Positions 25,256-34,721 of a stretch of DNA of 64,000 nt are shown one piece after another. Positions within the stretch are counted from its first letter, which is position 1; each line of letters begins with the position of its first letter. Source of the stretch: Bacteroidota bacterium (GTDB lineage Bacteria > Bacteroidota > Bacteroidia > Chitinophagales > Chitinophagaceae); contig JAFDXE010000006.1 in the NCBI GenBank assembly GCA_018268085.1, positions 1 to 64,000 of the forward strand, written 5' to 3'. A program made the position numbers and the translations under genes. The notes under the pieces were generated by a model. It made no database searches and was not told the DNA's origin. It worked only from the letters and a program-made list of their open reading frames with translations.

Positions 25256-27343
25256 TTAAAATTTATACTGTAGTTCGGCTCTGATTTCCGATTTTCTGTT
25301 CCCTTTTATTTCATCCAGTCCTGAACCCACCACAGCTTTATTTGCATACAAAAACTGGCCGAATTTTACCCAAACTGATAGCTTTTTGGAAAAATCGTAA
25401 TTACAATTGATATAGTATCTATACCCTTTATCATAGAATACGGGAATAGAAAAATAGTAAAGAACATCAGACTCATAGGCATACAGTCGGCTATTATATC
25501 CCTGAGTTTCAAAATATTGCAGGCGGAAATTGGCCGAAATACGCTTCATCATCGGTTTGTAAAATAAATCCACATACATCAGGAAACCCGATTCATCTGC
25601 CCCTCCTTTTTTATCAAACCAAACCATTTCTACCCTGTTTCTTATTGTAAATGTTGGACTTATCTTATATCCAAGTTGTGTTCTCCAGTTCTTCCTGGGC
25701 TGCAAGATCACCGGGTTTAATATTAAATCCTCCGGATTATAGTTTATTGCTTTCGATTCTCTTTTGTATCGGCTGTATATTTCCAATTGTTTGTTGGGCT
25801 TGTAGGTAACCTGGGCAAAATAATCAGTACCATTGGTTGGCGCATCTACTCGATATCTCAACCAGGGGAACTTATATATATCCATGTAAGCATCAATCTG
25901 CCACTGCATTGCCGGCCTGATGGTGATTCCTGTGAATAACCCCTTTTCATTGGAAGGTAAAGTACTCTCGGTAAATGCGTTAGTGTATAAAGACTGATAT
26001 TTCCTTGAAATATTGCGATATAAAAGACTCATGTCTACATTATTGGAAACACTTACCAATAAACCGTTGATGAAAGCAGTTCCGTTTTGCGAAGACATAG
26101 CCGCTTCTCCAAAAAAATGAAGGTTTTTGAAAGTATAACTGTAGTCAACACTATAATTACCAAAATGCTTACCCGATAATGCATAACTATTATAGGGAAG
26201 TGGCTCTTTCACCAGAGGTACTTTAAACTGGAACTGAATTGCATTAACTCCTATATGCAAGCGGCCTGATTGAATAGAAGCATTTCCACCATAGGCCAAT
26301 TGACGCTGACTACCCTTATCTTCTATCTCACTTTTTGTTCTATGGTATCCGGAGGTTTGCAGTGATGATATATAATCATCTGTTGTTTGCAGTGTGTCAG
26401 TTACAAAATTTGCATCAGTTTTCCTGTAGGACCCGAAAACAGTAAGCTGCCAGTTGCGCTTTCCGATGGTAATTCCTGCTCCCCGGTGAAAATTAATTTC
26501 TGCAGCCGAATTATAAGGACGCAATACGGCAGATTGCCTTTTAATAGATACGATATCCGGTCCCTTTTTGAAAGCCAGACTTTGCCATTGCGTAAGCCCC
26601 TGGCCCAGGTTTACTGTAAAATCTCCTAATGCCAACGATTTAATAATTCCAAGATTTCTGATAAATAAATGAGCGGAATAAAAATCAAATCCGCTTTTCT
26701 GGCTTCCTTTAAAAAATTCCTCTCCGGCATCCTTTTCTGCAACTATTCCATATTGAAGGAGGTTTTTATATACATATTTATATCGCAACATTAATTTTTG
26801 GGGAGAACCGTAATAAAAGCTTTTAGTGGAAGAATGGTCAATCAGGAAACCCTCGGACCGTTCCAGTGTTTGTGAATACCTGAATAATATGGAGTGCTGG
26901 CCGTTTGAAAACCTTGATGATAAATCTTTCCCCGCCTGGCCATTTCTTCCTATGGAAACATAAGGTAGTAACCGTTGTATCATCCGGATATTCCATCCGG
27001 GAATTGCCTGGAGTTCATAAATGTCTATAAGATTCCCCATCAGGTTCCGGTAAATAACCAGGTTTTGAATCTGCAAGGGAGACAATATCATCAATTCTTT
27101 CAGTAAAGCCTCATCAGCGGTATTCAGATTTACGGGATTCCTTTGAAATTGCACAAGTTCCTGCAGGTAAGAATCGTCTTCTGTTTCTGCATCTTCATTG
27201 TTTTCAGTAATATTTTCCAACTGTTGTTCTGAAGTAGATGAAGGCGCAAGTTCGGGTACGTTTTTAACAGAGTCTGCTACCTGGGCTATAATACCGGTGG
27301 ACACTACTATCAAAAAAAGAAAGACGAGTATAAATTGCTTCAT
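25256..27343 (-). CDS. Outer-membrane barrel with N-terminal helix-hairpin-helix (ComEA-like) domain
   Basis: A 695-residue exported protein. Signal peptide 1-20; an acidic linker (NITENNEDAETEDDS); a ComEA-like helix-hairpin-helix region at about 71-128 (VNLNTADEALLKELMILSPL, then YELQAIPGW); and some 550 residues of alternating beta strands that end in ELQYKF, with the terminal Phe expected of an outer-membrane barrel. The first hairpin lacks the GxG that contacts DNA in true ComEA (it reads LMILSPLQ), so DNA binding is doubtful. I start at the ATG at 27343; a GTG one codon earlier is also possible. That ATG overlaps the upstream barrel gene's TGA by one base (TGATG), so the two are coupled. 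Confidence 0.78.
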   Translation of the reverse strand: MKQFILVFLFLIVVSTGIIAQVADSVKNVPELAPSSTSEQQLENITENNEDAETEDDSYLQELVQFQRNPVNLNTADEALLKELMILSPLQIQNLVIYRNLMGNLIDIYELQAIPGWNIRMIQRLLPYVSIGRNGQAGKDLSSRFSNGQHSILFRYSQTLERSEGFLIDHSSTKSFYYGSPQKLMLRYKYVYKNLLQYGIVAEKDAGEEFFKGSQKSGFDFYSAHLFIRNLGIIKSLALGDFTVNLGQGLTQWQSLAFKKGPDIVSIKRQSAVLRPYNSAAEINFHRGAGITIGKRNWQLTVFGSYRKTDANFVTDTLQTTDDYISSLQTSGYHRTKSEIEDKGSQRQLAYGGNASIQSGRLHIGVNAIQFQFKVPLVKEPLPYNSYALSGKHFGNYSVDYSYTFKNLHFFGEAAMSSQNGTAFINGLLVSVSNNVDMSLLYRNISRKYQSLYTNAFTESTLPSNEKGLFTGITIRPAMQWQIDAYMDIYKFPWLRYRVDAPTNGTDYFAQVTYKPNKQLEIYSRYKRESKAINYNPEDLILNPVILQPRKNWRTQLGYKISPTFTIRNRVEMVWFDKKGGADESGFLMYVDLFYKPMMKRISANFRLQYFETQGYNSRLYAYESDVLYYFSIPVFYDKGYRYYINCNYDFSKKLSVWVKFGQFLYANKAVVGSGLDEIKGNRKSEIRAELQYKF

Positions 27344-28167
27344 CACTTTTTACCCTTAAAATTTGCGATAAGTGAAATTCCGGGAGAAAAACCCAATTCG
27401 GGATGATAACCTGTAGCAATGTCGAGTCGCAGATTTTTCCAGGAAAATCCTATTCCGCCAAAAACACTTCCAGTTTCACTGCCGAAACCCAGCCTGGCAA
27501 AAAATTTCTTTTCAAACTGGTATTGTACCATTCCGGTAACATTTACCGGCTTATCTTCCTCTTTTACCGCTTCTGCACTTACATAAAAGTTTGTTGAGGC
27601 ATCATAACCCATCCCAAACTTATACACAGAAGCGAGTTTTTCCTCTCCCGATTTCCCCAGTTTACCTCCTACCGGACTGTATGTGTGAAAGCCGGCATTC
27701 AGTTTATCCGACAAGTGCAGTAACGCACCAATCTCGAAATTGATAGCCGAAGCATTACCATAAGAAGGTACACGATAACCATAATAATTAAACTGAACAC
27801 CTATATCCACCTTCTTACCCAGGCTTCTTGCATAAGCCAGCCCTACTGCGTTTTCATTAAAATTTGTGAACCCGGCATAATTCAGTTTCACCCCAAAATT
27901 TCCTAAAGCCGTTGGAATGGCTGCCGCTACGGCATAGGCACTATTCTCTGACAATAAAAAACGTTGTTCTCCATATATCCCAATGGCTGCGTTTTTTTGC
28001 CGGGCCAGCGAAGCCTGGTTCCCCACAAAAGAGAATACATCATTTTGCTGCTGACTATAAGCCGACATCGTTATGTATGGCATACTTATGCTATACCTTA
28101 ATGACTGGCCCCTGGAAACAACTACAGAAAATATGGCTACTATAATGAATAATATATTTTTTCTCAA
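27343..28167 (-). CDS. PorV/PorQ-like outer-membrane beta-barrel protein
   Basis: About 274 residues with a signal peptide (MRKNILFIIVAIFSVVVSRG) and a beta-barrel pattern throughout. Residues near QNDVFSFVGNQASLARQKNA resemble the N-terminal NPA-like loop of PorV/PorQ and FadL-like proteins, followed by strands such as VGLAYARSLGKKVDIGVQFN and LNAGFHTYSPVGGKLGK. PorV and PorQ are 14-strand barrels that work with the type IX system; membership here is by appearance only. The start codon is TTG, since no ATG lies before the signal peptide. Coupled to the HhH-barrel gene by a TGATG overlap, suggesting the two proteins form a complex or at least act together. Confidence 0.65.
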   Translation of the reverse strand: MRKNILFIIVAIFSVVVSRGQSLRYSISMPYITMSAYSQQQNDVFSFVGNQASLARQKNAAIGIYGEQRFLLSENSAYAVAAAIPTALGNFGVKLNYAGFTNFNENAVGLAYARSLGKKVDIGVQFNYYGYRVPSYGNASAINFEIGALLHLSDKLNAGFHTYSPVGGKLGKSGEEKLASVYKFGMGYDASTNFYVSAEAVKEEDKPVNVTGMVQYQFEKKFFARLGFGSETGSVFGGIGFSWKNLRLDIATGYHPELGFSPGISLIANFKGKK

Positions 28168-28288
28168 AGCACTTTGTTTTCACTTTACAATTTAAGGATT
28201 TCTGCTTAACGAAATTGAATTATGGAACACATAAGTTTAAATCTCCGTTATTGAATTGAAAACTTATATCCTATTCACTTTTCAATCT

Positions 28289-28296
28289 TACTTTTG
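28289..28296 (+). promoter_or_regulatory. Putative -7 box abutting folD
   Basis: TActTTTG followed by CGGC; only four bases separate it from the ATG at 28301, implying a leaderless or nearly leaderless mRNA. A -33 TTG is not evident. Confidence 0.45.
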
Positions 28297-28300
28297 CGGC

Positions 28301-29182
28301 ATGAAAATTTTAGATGGAAAACTGGTTTCTCAATCAGTGAAAGATGAATTAAAAAAACAGGTTGATGCATTAATAGCCCGAAACAAAAAGGTACCACATC
28401 TTGCCGCTGTTTTAGTAGGCACTAATGGCGCCAGTGAAACGTATGTAGCAAGTAAAATAAAAAACTGTGCGGAAACGGGTTTTAAAAGCTCACTGGTAAG
28501 ACTAAACGAAGATGTTGCCGAATCGGACTTAATAGAAGCAATTGAAAAATTAAATAATGATGAAGATGTTGATGGTATCCTCGTTCAGTTGCCATTACCG
28601 AAACATATAAATGAAGAAAAGATCATTAACCTGATTCGCCCGGATAAGGATGTGGATGGATTTCATCCTCAGAATACAGGTAAACTGCTGCTTGGTCAGC
28701 CAACGTTTATCCCTGCAACTCCTTATGGAATTATGCTGATGCTTGAACATTACGCTATTGAAACAGCCGGTAAACATGCCGTGGTGATCGGCCGGAGTAA
28801 TATTGTGGGAAGGCCCATGAGTATCCTGCTTAGTTTAAATACAAATCCGGGTAACTGCACCGTAACGTTGTGCCATAGCCGAACAAAAAATCTAGATAAT
28901 TTTTGCCGGGAGGCTGATATCATCGTGGCTGCACTGGGTAAACCCGGATTCCTAACCGCAGATATGGTTAAAGAAAATGCTGTAGTAATTGATGTGGGTA
29001 TTACCAGGGTTCCGGATGCAACAAAAAAATCCGGATTTTCCATTAAAGGTGATGTTGACTTCAACAATGTTGCACCCAAATGCAGTTACATAACACCTGT
29101 ACCCGGCGGAGTAGGATTGATGACCATTGCAGCATTATTAAAGAACACATTCAATGCGTATAAAGCAAAACACGGAATGTGA
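28301..29182 (+). CDS. folD: Methylenetetrahydrofolate dehydrogenase / cyclohydrolase
   Basis: Interconverts 5,10-methylene-THF and 10-formyl-THF with NADP, feeding purine and formyl-Met synthesis. It has 293 residues from the ATG at 28301, where the conserved MKILDGKLVSQSVKDEL begins; the open frame extends upstream to 28256 but into the promoter. Tyr48 and Lys52 in ETYVASKIK are the catalytic pair; ILVQLPLPKHI, DKDVDGFHPQN, VVIGRSNIVGRPM and the terminal PVPGGVGLMTIAALL are intact. It stands alone and is followed after 32 bases by queE. Confidence 0.97.
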   Translation: MKILDGKLVSQSVKDELKKQVDALIARNKKVPHLAAVLVGTNGASETYVASKIKNCAETGFKSSLVRLNEDVAESDLIEAIEKLNNDEDVDGILVQLPLPKHINEEKIINLIRPDKDVDGFHPQNTGKLLLGQPTFIPATPYGIMLMLEHYAIETAGKHAVVIGRSNIVGRPMSILLSLNTNPGNCTVTLCHSRTKNLDNFCREADIIVAALGKPGFLTADMVKENAVVIDVGITRVPDATKKSGFSIKGDVDFNNVAPKCSYITPVPGGVGLMTIAALLKNTFNAYKAKHGM

Positions 29183-29214
29183 TTTTGATAAATAAATTTA
29201 ATTAAGAACAGGCT

Positions 29215-29835
29215 TTGAAAATACAATCTACAGATACCATTGCCCTTCCGGTAATGGAACACTTTTATACCATACAGGGTGAAGGTTTTCACCAGGGACG
29301 GGCTGCTTATTTTATACGACTTGGCGGTTGTGATGTTGGTTGTGTTTGGTGTGATGTAAAAGAAAGCTGGGATGTACATGCTCATCCGTTAATTACTATT
29401 GATGCACTCGTTTCATTCGTTAAACAAACACCAGCAAAACTTGTAGTAATTACCGGTGGCGAACCTCTATTGCATAACCTTGATGCATTAACTACGGCAT
29501 TGCAGGATGCCGGGCTCGAAACAAATATTGAAACATCAGGTGCTCATCCATTGAGTGGTAAATGGAACTGGATCTGTTTGTCGCCCAAAAAATTCAAAGC
29601 TCCCCTACCCGGCATTCTGCCGCACGCAAATGAATTAAAGATAATTGTGTTTAATGCTTCTGATTTTGAATGGGCAGAAAAATATGCCGCCCAGGTAACG
29701 CCCGGATGTAAATTATTTCTGCAGCCGGAATGGGATAAGTCGGGAACCATCAGTCCTATGATCATCGATTATATTAAACAACACCCGCAATGGGAATTAT
29801 CGTTGCAGATACACAAATACATCAATGTTCCGTAG
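29215..29835 (+). CDS. queE: 7-carboxy-7-deazaguanine synthase (radical SAM)
   Basis: Radical SAM enzyme that contracts 6-carboxy-tetrahydropterin to 7-carboxy-7-deazaguanine in queuosine synthesis. About 206 residues. The cluster motif CX3CX2C is at Cys39, Cys43, Cys46 (GGCDVGCVWCD), preceded by YTIQGEGFHQGRAAYFIRLGG and followed by VVITGGEPLLH. The start is a TTG at 29215; an ATG at codon 14 would remove part of the conserved N-terminus, so the TTG is preferred. No queC, queD or queF lies in the window. Confidence 0.93.
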   Translation: MKIQSTDTIALPVMEHFYTIQGEGFHQGRAAYFIRLGGCDVGCVWCDVKESWDVHAHPLITIDALVSFVKQTPAKLVVITGGEPLLHNLDALTTALQDAGLETNIETSGAHPLSGKWNWICLSPKKFKAPLPGILPHANELKIIVFNASDFEWAEKYAAQVTPGCKLFLQPEWDKSGTISPMIIDYIKQHPQWELSLQIHKYINVP

Positions 29836-29936
29836 TGATTATACAAGAACTGCTTTAAAAGATTACACGGCTGTTAACTGTTTGCGCTTTCATTCTTCTG
29901 CAGGATATAGTACCTTCATACACTGAAACAAAGAAA

Positions 29937-31871
29937 ATGACCCAACGATTCTATACAAAAGCGTGTTGCTTTTTAATAGCCGGGATTTTAATTTCCCTTC
30001 TCACACAGGCACAGTGGTACGATCCTGATAAAGTAAATAAAAAAGCAAGAGACATATACGGCGTTGCTTTTGATGATGCTATGGCCGGCAATTATGAAGC
30101 CTCCCTCCAGAAAATTGAAGCCGCACTGAAAATAGAGCCGAAATTCGTAGAAGCTTATTTATCACGTGCAGGCGTGTACGCAGAAATGAGAAACTATAAA
30201 TCATCTGTAGCCGATTTTGAAAAAGGTTTTGCTCTTGATGCTGTTTTTGCATCCACCTACCTGCTCCCCTACTCCATTTCGCTTGCAGGAACCGGGCAAT
30301 TCGACAGGGCATTAACTGAAGTAAATAAATTCCTTGCAACACCAGGACTCAACCAGCAAAGCATAAAAGCAGGAAACTACCGGAAAAGCACATACGAATT
30401 TGCACTGGATTATGCAACCAAACATCCTGCCGGCAATTATACATTTGCACCGGTAAACCTCGGCGACAGTGTAAACACAAAATACCTGGAATATTATCCT
30501 TCATTAACCATTGACGGAAAAAAACTCATTTTCACGAGAAGAGTTAATGATGATGAAGATTTTTATGAATCCGATCTTATTGATGAGAAATGGAGCAAGG
30601 CCAAACCGGTTGAAGGAAAGATCAACACCAATTTTAATGAAGGCGCCCAGAATATTTCGCAAGATGGACAATGGCTGATTTTTGCAGGATGTAACTACCC
30701 GGAAGGCCAGGGCAGTTGCGACTTATATATTGCTTATAAAATGAAAAACGGCAAGTGGACTGAACCTGAAAACCTCGGGCCAATTGTAAACACTGATTAT
30801 TGGGAATCATCTCCTTCTCTTTCGCCCGACAAAAGAGATTTATATTTCTGCAGCAATATGCCCGGCGGTTATGGAGGAAAAGATATCTGGGTTACCCATC
30901 GCACGCAGGCAGGCAAATGGAGCCGCCCGGAAAATCTCGGACCCGAGATCAATACAAACGGTGATGACGCATGTCCATTCATTCATGCCGATAATCAAAC
31001 ACTTTATTTTAACAGTAACGGACATACCGGTTATGGAAGTACCGACCTGTATGTATCCAGGAAAATAAATGACAGCACCTGGAGTGAACCTGTAAATCTC
31101 GGCTACCCCGTAAATACGATAGATGACGAAGGTTCATTGATCGTAGCTGCAGATGGGAAAACTGCTTATTATGCCAGTGATGGAAATGAAAGCAGGGGCG
31201 GACTTGATCTCTGTACTTTCAATTTACGGGATGAAATCAGAGCCGCTAAAACCCTTTGGGTAAAAGGCAGGGTGTATGATAACAAAACCAAAAACGGATT
31301 GCCTTCCACGGTTGAACTAACGGACCTGGATAGCCGCAATATCATTTCAAAATTACAAACGGATGAAGAAGGAAATTATCTCGTTACCCTTCCAGAAGGA
31401 AAAGATTATGTATTTAACGTGAACAGGAAAGGATATTTATTCTATTCCGATAACTTTTCACTGCTAAAGAACCTGGCCGATTCGTTTTTTGTAGTAGACA
31501 TCCCACTGCAGCCCATTGAAGCAGGTGCAGCAATTGTATTAAAAAATATATTTTTTGATAACAACAAATCAGCATTAAAACCGGCTTCACTGATAGAATT
31601 AGACAAAGTAGTTGGCCTGCTTACAGACAATCCCAAACTTACCATACAAATCAGCGGTCATACAGATAATGTTGGCAAGGAAGCAGACAATCTTACGTTG
31701 AGCTTAAACAGGGCGAAGTCGGTAACAAATTATATCATCAGTAAAGGAATTGATGCAAAGCGAATTACTTCTAAAGGATTTGGCGCTGCAAAACCGGTTG
31801 CGGGCAATGAAACAGAAGAAGGAAAGGCGATGAACAGGCGAACTGAATTAAATGTCATATCCAATAAATAA
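29937..31871 (+). CDS. PorE-like OmpA-family protein (TPR, beta-propeller, CRD, OmpA)
   Basis: A 644-residue envelope protein with the four-part layout of PorE, a type IX secretion component. Seen: signal peptide 1-26; TPR helices at 37-140; five WD40/PD40 blades at about 180-430 (EYYPSLTIDGKKLIF, GAQNISQDGQWLIF, SSPSLSPDKRDLYF, ACPFIHADNQTLYF, EGSLIVAADGKTAYY); a carboxypeptidase-regulatory-like domain at about 440-505; and an OmpA-type peptidoglycan-binding domain at 533-640 with the diaminopimelate-binding Asp577 and Arg592 region (HTDNVG...LNRAKSV). PorE of Porphyromonas is a lipoprotein; no lipobox Cys is present here, so this is a paralogue or a variant. Similar proteins also occur outside the secretion system. 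Confidence 0.82.
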   Translation: MTQRFYTKACCFLIAGILISLLTQAQWYDPDKVNKKARDIYGVAFDDAMAGNYEASLQKIEAALKIEPKFVEAYLSRAGVYAEMRNYKSSVADFEKGFALDAVFASTYLLPYSISLAGTGQFDRALTEVNKFLATPGLNQQSIKAGNYRKSTYEFALDYATKHPAGNYTFAPVNLGDSVNTKYLEYYPSLTIDGKKLIFTRRVNDDEDFYESDLIDEKWSKAKPVEGKINTNFNEGAQNISQDGQWLIFAGCNYPEGQGSCDLYIAYKMKNGKWTEPENLGPIVNTDYWESSPSLSPDKRDLYFCSNMPGGYGGKDIWVTHRTQAGKWSRPENLGPEINTNGDDACPFIHADNQTLYFNSNGHTGYGSTDLYVSRKINDSTWSEPVNLGYPVNTIDDEGSLIVAADGKTAYYASDGNESRGGLDLCTFNLRDEIRAAKTLWVKGRVYDNKTKNGLPSTVELTDLDSRNIISKLQTDEEGNYLVTLPEGKDYVFNVNRKGYLFYSDNFSLLKNLADSFFVVDIPLQPIEAGAAIVLKNIFFDNNKSALKPASLIELDKVVGLLTDNPKLTIQISGHTDNVGKEADNLTLSLNRAKSVTNYIISKGIDAKRITSKGFGAAKPVAGNETEEGKAMNRRTELNVISNK

Positions 31872-31978
31872 AAAGGGAAGCAGAAAATTCCGGTAATTGA
31901 ATGTGAATTTCCTCCTGCTATCAGCAGAAAAACAACTTTTCAGCACTGCTGCAATATGCTATCATTGTTCATTCTTAT

Positions 31979-33079
31979 ATGAGCAACGATCTCCTCTACC
32001 AGATTGCATTAACACTTGTTCCCGGCATCGGCGATGTACGGATCAAATTACTCATTGAAATATTCGGCGAAGCCCGGGCAGTTTTCAAAGCACCCAGAAA
32101 ACAACTCGAAAAAATAGAAAATATTGGAACGGTGGCTGCCGGCAGTATCAGATCATTTGCTGATTTTAAACGTTGCGAAAAAGAATTGCAGTTCATAGAA
32201 AAATTCAAAATCACCCCGTTGTTTATTACCGATGCTCATTATCCTAAGCGATTGATGAATTGTTACGATAACCCGGCCCTGTTATATTACCGGGGTTCTG
32301 CAGATTTAAACAAATCAAAAATAATTTCAATTGTAGGCACCAGGAACAATACACACTATGGAAAGCAGGTTTGCGAACAATTGATTGCAGACCTCAAAAA
32401 TGAACAAATAATAATTGTAAGCGGACTGGCATTCGGTATCGATACCATTGCACACAAATCCGCATTAAAGGAAAACATTCCTACGGTGGCAGTTCTGGCA
32501 CACGGCCTTGACAGGATTTATCCATCACAAAATAAAATGATGGCCAGGCAAATGGTAGATAATGGCGGGTTGCTCACTGATTTCCCGAGCGAAACCAAAC
32601 CCGACCGGCAGAATTTCCCAAAAAGAAACCGCATTGCGGCAGGCATTTGCGATGCACTGGTTGTGATTGAATCCGGCAAAAAGGGCGGCTCGCTCATTAC
32701 GGCAGAATTGGGATATGGGTACAACAAAGATGTATTTGCATTCCCCGGCAGGTCAACAGATGTAAAAAGTGAAGGTTGCAATTTCCTGATCCAGCAAAAT
32801 AAAGCAGCACTCATCAATAATGCCGATGATCTGCTCACGATGATGAACTGGAAACAGCAGCAAAAGCCTGTTGTGCCACAACAAAGATCTCTTTTCATTG
32901 AATTATCGGCTGATGAAAAAAAACTGGTAGATCTGTTACAGGAAAAAGGAAGCATGCATATAGATGAGCTGTTTACCAGGAGCGGGTTAAGCAGCAGTTC
33001 GGTAGCCGGGGCATTACTGATGCTGGAGATGCAGGGCGTAATTGCTTCACTTCCGGGAAAAGTTTATCAATTGCTGTAA
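31979..33079 (+). CDS. dprA: DNA-processing protein DprA
   Basis: Loads RecA on incoming single-stranded DNA during natural transformation. The 366-residue protein has an N-terminal helix-hairpin-helix/SAM-like part (LVPGIGDVRIKLLIE, ENIGTVAAGSI), the Rossmann core (ISIVGTRNNTHYGKQVCEQLI, VSGLAFGIDTIAHKSAL, VAVLAHGLDRIYPSQN, FPKRNRIAAGICDALVVIE, GGSLITAELGYGYNKDVFAFPG) and a C-terminal winged helix (GSMHIDELFTRSGLSSSSV). Present in many bacteria not known to be competent. It is 107 bases after the PorE-like gene, with a weak -7 box TAtcATTG at 31960-31967. Confidence 0.95.
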   Translation: MSNDLLYQIALTLVPGIGDVRIKLLIEIFGEARAVFKAPRKQLEKIENIGTVAAGSIRSFADFKRCEKELQFIEKFKITPLFITDAHYPKRLMNCYDNPALLYYRGSADLNKSKIISIVGTRNNTHYGKQVCEQLIADLKNEQIIIVSGLAFGIDTIAHKSALKENIPTVAVLAHGLDRIYPSQNKMMARQMVDNGGLLTDFPSETKPDRQNFPKRNRIAAGICDALVVIESGKKGGSLITAELGYGYNKDVFAFPGRSTDVKSEGCNFLIQQNKAALINNADDLLTMMNWKQQQKPVVPQQRSLFIELSADEKKLVDLLQEKGSMHIDELFTRSGLSSSSVAGALLMLEMQGVIASLPGKVYQLL

Positions 33080-33127
33080 AGTTGAAAAACCAGTTTCCAT
33101 TTACGGCATCGCAGGCAAATTCCTTCA

Positions 33128-33157
33128 TTGCCAATTGTAAATTGTCAATTAACTTTG
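33128..33157 (+). promoter_or_regulatory. Bacteroidetes-type promoter of guaB
   Basis: TTG at 33128-33130, an exact 19-base spacer, and TAacTTTG at 33150-33157. The guaB ATG at 33161 follows after only three bases, so transcription should start at or next to the initiation codon. The TTG of the -33 element is in frame with guaB and could be mistaken for its start codon. Confidence 0.75.
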
Positions 33158-33160
33158 CCT

Positions 33161-34654
33161 ATGGCAACAATCATTAACGCTCCCCGCAACAAAAGATCCC
33201 AACAATTTTTCGGTGAAGGCTTAACATTCGATGACGTTTTACTCATGCCTGCATACTCACAGGTATTGCCCCGTGACGTGAACATTTCTACTTTCCTAAC
33301 CAAAGAGATCAGCCTGAATATTCCCATGCTAAGTGCAGCCATGGACACCGTTACAGAAGCCGAACTCGCCATTGCATTAGCCAGGCAGGGAGGGATGGGA
33401 ATCCTTCATAAAAACATGACCATTGAACAACAGGCTGAGCAGGTACGCAAAGTAAAGCGGAGTGAAAACGGCCTGATCCTCGACCCAATTACGCTTACCC
33501 CGGATGCCAGTATCGGGGAGGCCATGCGGTTGATGAGGGAAAATAAGATCGGCGGTATCCCGATTGTTGACGCACAAAAAAAACTTGTTGGCATTTTAAC
33601 CAACAGGGATCTCCGTTTCGAAAATCATCCTGAACACAAAGTGAGTACCGTGATGACAAAAGATAACCTCATTACTGCACCCGAAGGAACGGATCTTAAA
33701 AAAGCAGAACTCATTTTCAAGAAAAATAAAATAGAAAAATTACCGGTGGTGAATAAGTCCGGCAAACTAATCGGCCTGGTTACGTTTGGCGATATTCTCA
33801 AATTAAAAAGCCACCCCAATGCCATTAAAGATTCTTTTGGAAGATTACAGGTAGGCGCCGGCGTTGGAATTACCAATGATATTCTGGACAGGGTGAGTGC
33901 TTTACAACAGGCAGGAGTGGATGTAGTGTGTTTGGATAGCGCTCATGGACACACCAAAGGTGTTATTGATGCATTGAAAAAAATAAAAAAATCATTCAGG
34001 AAACTGCAGGTGATCGCCGGTAATGTTGGCACTGCTGCGGGTGCAAAAGCTTTGGCCGAAGCCGGAGCGGATGCGGTTAAAGTTGGTATCGGTCCTGGTT
34101 CTATATGTACCACCCGTATTGTTGCCGGAACAGGTGTACCGCAAATTACTGCTGTTATGGAAGCTGCTGCAGCATTGAAAAATAAAAATATCGGTATCAT
34201 CAGCGACGGCGGAATCCGTTATACAGGCGATATGGTAAAAGCCCTGGCTGCAGGAGCAAGTTGTGTGATGATGGGAAATGTTTTTGCAGGTACAGAAGAA
34301 AGCCCGGGAGAAACGATCATTTACGAAGGAAGAAAATTCAAACAATATCGCGGTATGGGATCACTGGGTGCAATGGCACAGGGAAGCAGCGACAGGTATT
34401 TCCAGGATGTAGAAGACGATATCAAAAAGTTTGTACCTGAAGGCATTGAAGGCAGAGTTCCTTTTAAAGGAAGCCTGAAAGAAGTGGTTCACCAGTTTAC
34501 CGGTGGACTGAGGGCCGGGATGGGATACTGCGGGGCTACCAATATTAAAGCATTGCAAACAGCCAGCTTTGTAAAAATTACCAATGCCGGAATGAGGGAA
34601 AGTCATGCACACGATATTGCCATTACCAAAGAAGCACCGAATTACAGCAGGTAA
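33161..34654 (+). CDS. guaB: Inosine-5'-monophosphate dehydrogenase
   Basis: Oxidises IMP to XMP, the committed step to GMP. The protein has 497 residues from the ATG at 33161. The TIM barrel is split by two CBS domains (about 105-155 and 165-215: [51 protein letters not shown]). Catalytic Cys316 is in [29 protein letters not shown], the flap [16 protein letters not shown] and the C-terminal KEAPNYSR are also typical. Its promoter box lies three bases from the ATG. The in-frame upstream TTG at 33128 belongs to the -33 element, which argues against a longer protein. Confidence 0.97.
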   Translation: MATIINAPRNKRSQQFFGEGLTFDDVLLMPAYSQVLPRDVNISTFLTKEISLNIPMLSAAMDTVTEAELAIALARQGGMGILHKNMTIEQQAEQVRKVKRSENGLILDPITLTPDASIGEAMRLMRENKIGGIPIVDAQKKLVGILTNRDLRFENHPEHKVSTVMTKDNLITAPEGTDLKKAELIFKKNKIEKLPVVNKSGKLIGLVTFGDILKLKSHPNAIKDSFGRLQVGAGVGITNDILDRVSALQQAGVDVVCLDSAHGHTKGVIDALKKIKKSFRKLQVIAGNVGTAAGAKALAEAGADAVKVGIGPGSICTTRIVAGTGVPQITAVMEAAAALKNKNIGIISDGGIRYTGDMVKALAAGASCVMMGNVFAGTEESPGETIIYEGRKFKQYRGMGSLGAMAQGSSDRYFQDVEDDIKKFVPEGIEGRVPFKGSLKEVVHQFTGGLRAGMGYCGATNIKALQTASFVKITNAGMRESHAHDIAITKEAPNYSR

Positions 34655-34721
34655 GCAATTCCATTGTTATTTTGCTATGCACAAAATGAATATTCCCCGG
34701 TTGTCACAAACACAAGGCTCG

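Noticed and set aside
32518-32955. A 145-codon reverse frame inside dprA
   Set aside because: Shadow of the DprA Rossmann domain.
25256-33079. A complete natural-competence locus (HhH barrel plus dprA)
   Set aside because: The hairpin glycines needed for DNA contact are missing, no comEC or comF is present, and dprA is common in non-competent bacteria; kept only as a hypothesis.
33128-33160. In-frame TTG start that would lengthen GuaB by 11 residues
   Set aside because: The TTG is the -33 element of a well-spaced promoter and the added residues are not part of IMP dehydrogenase.
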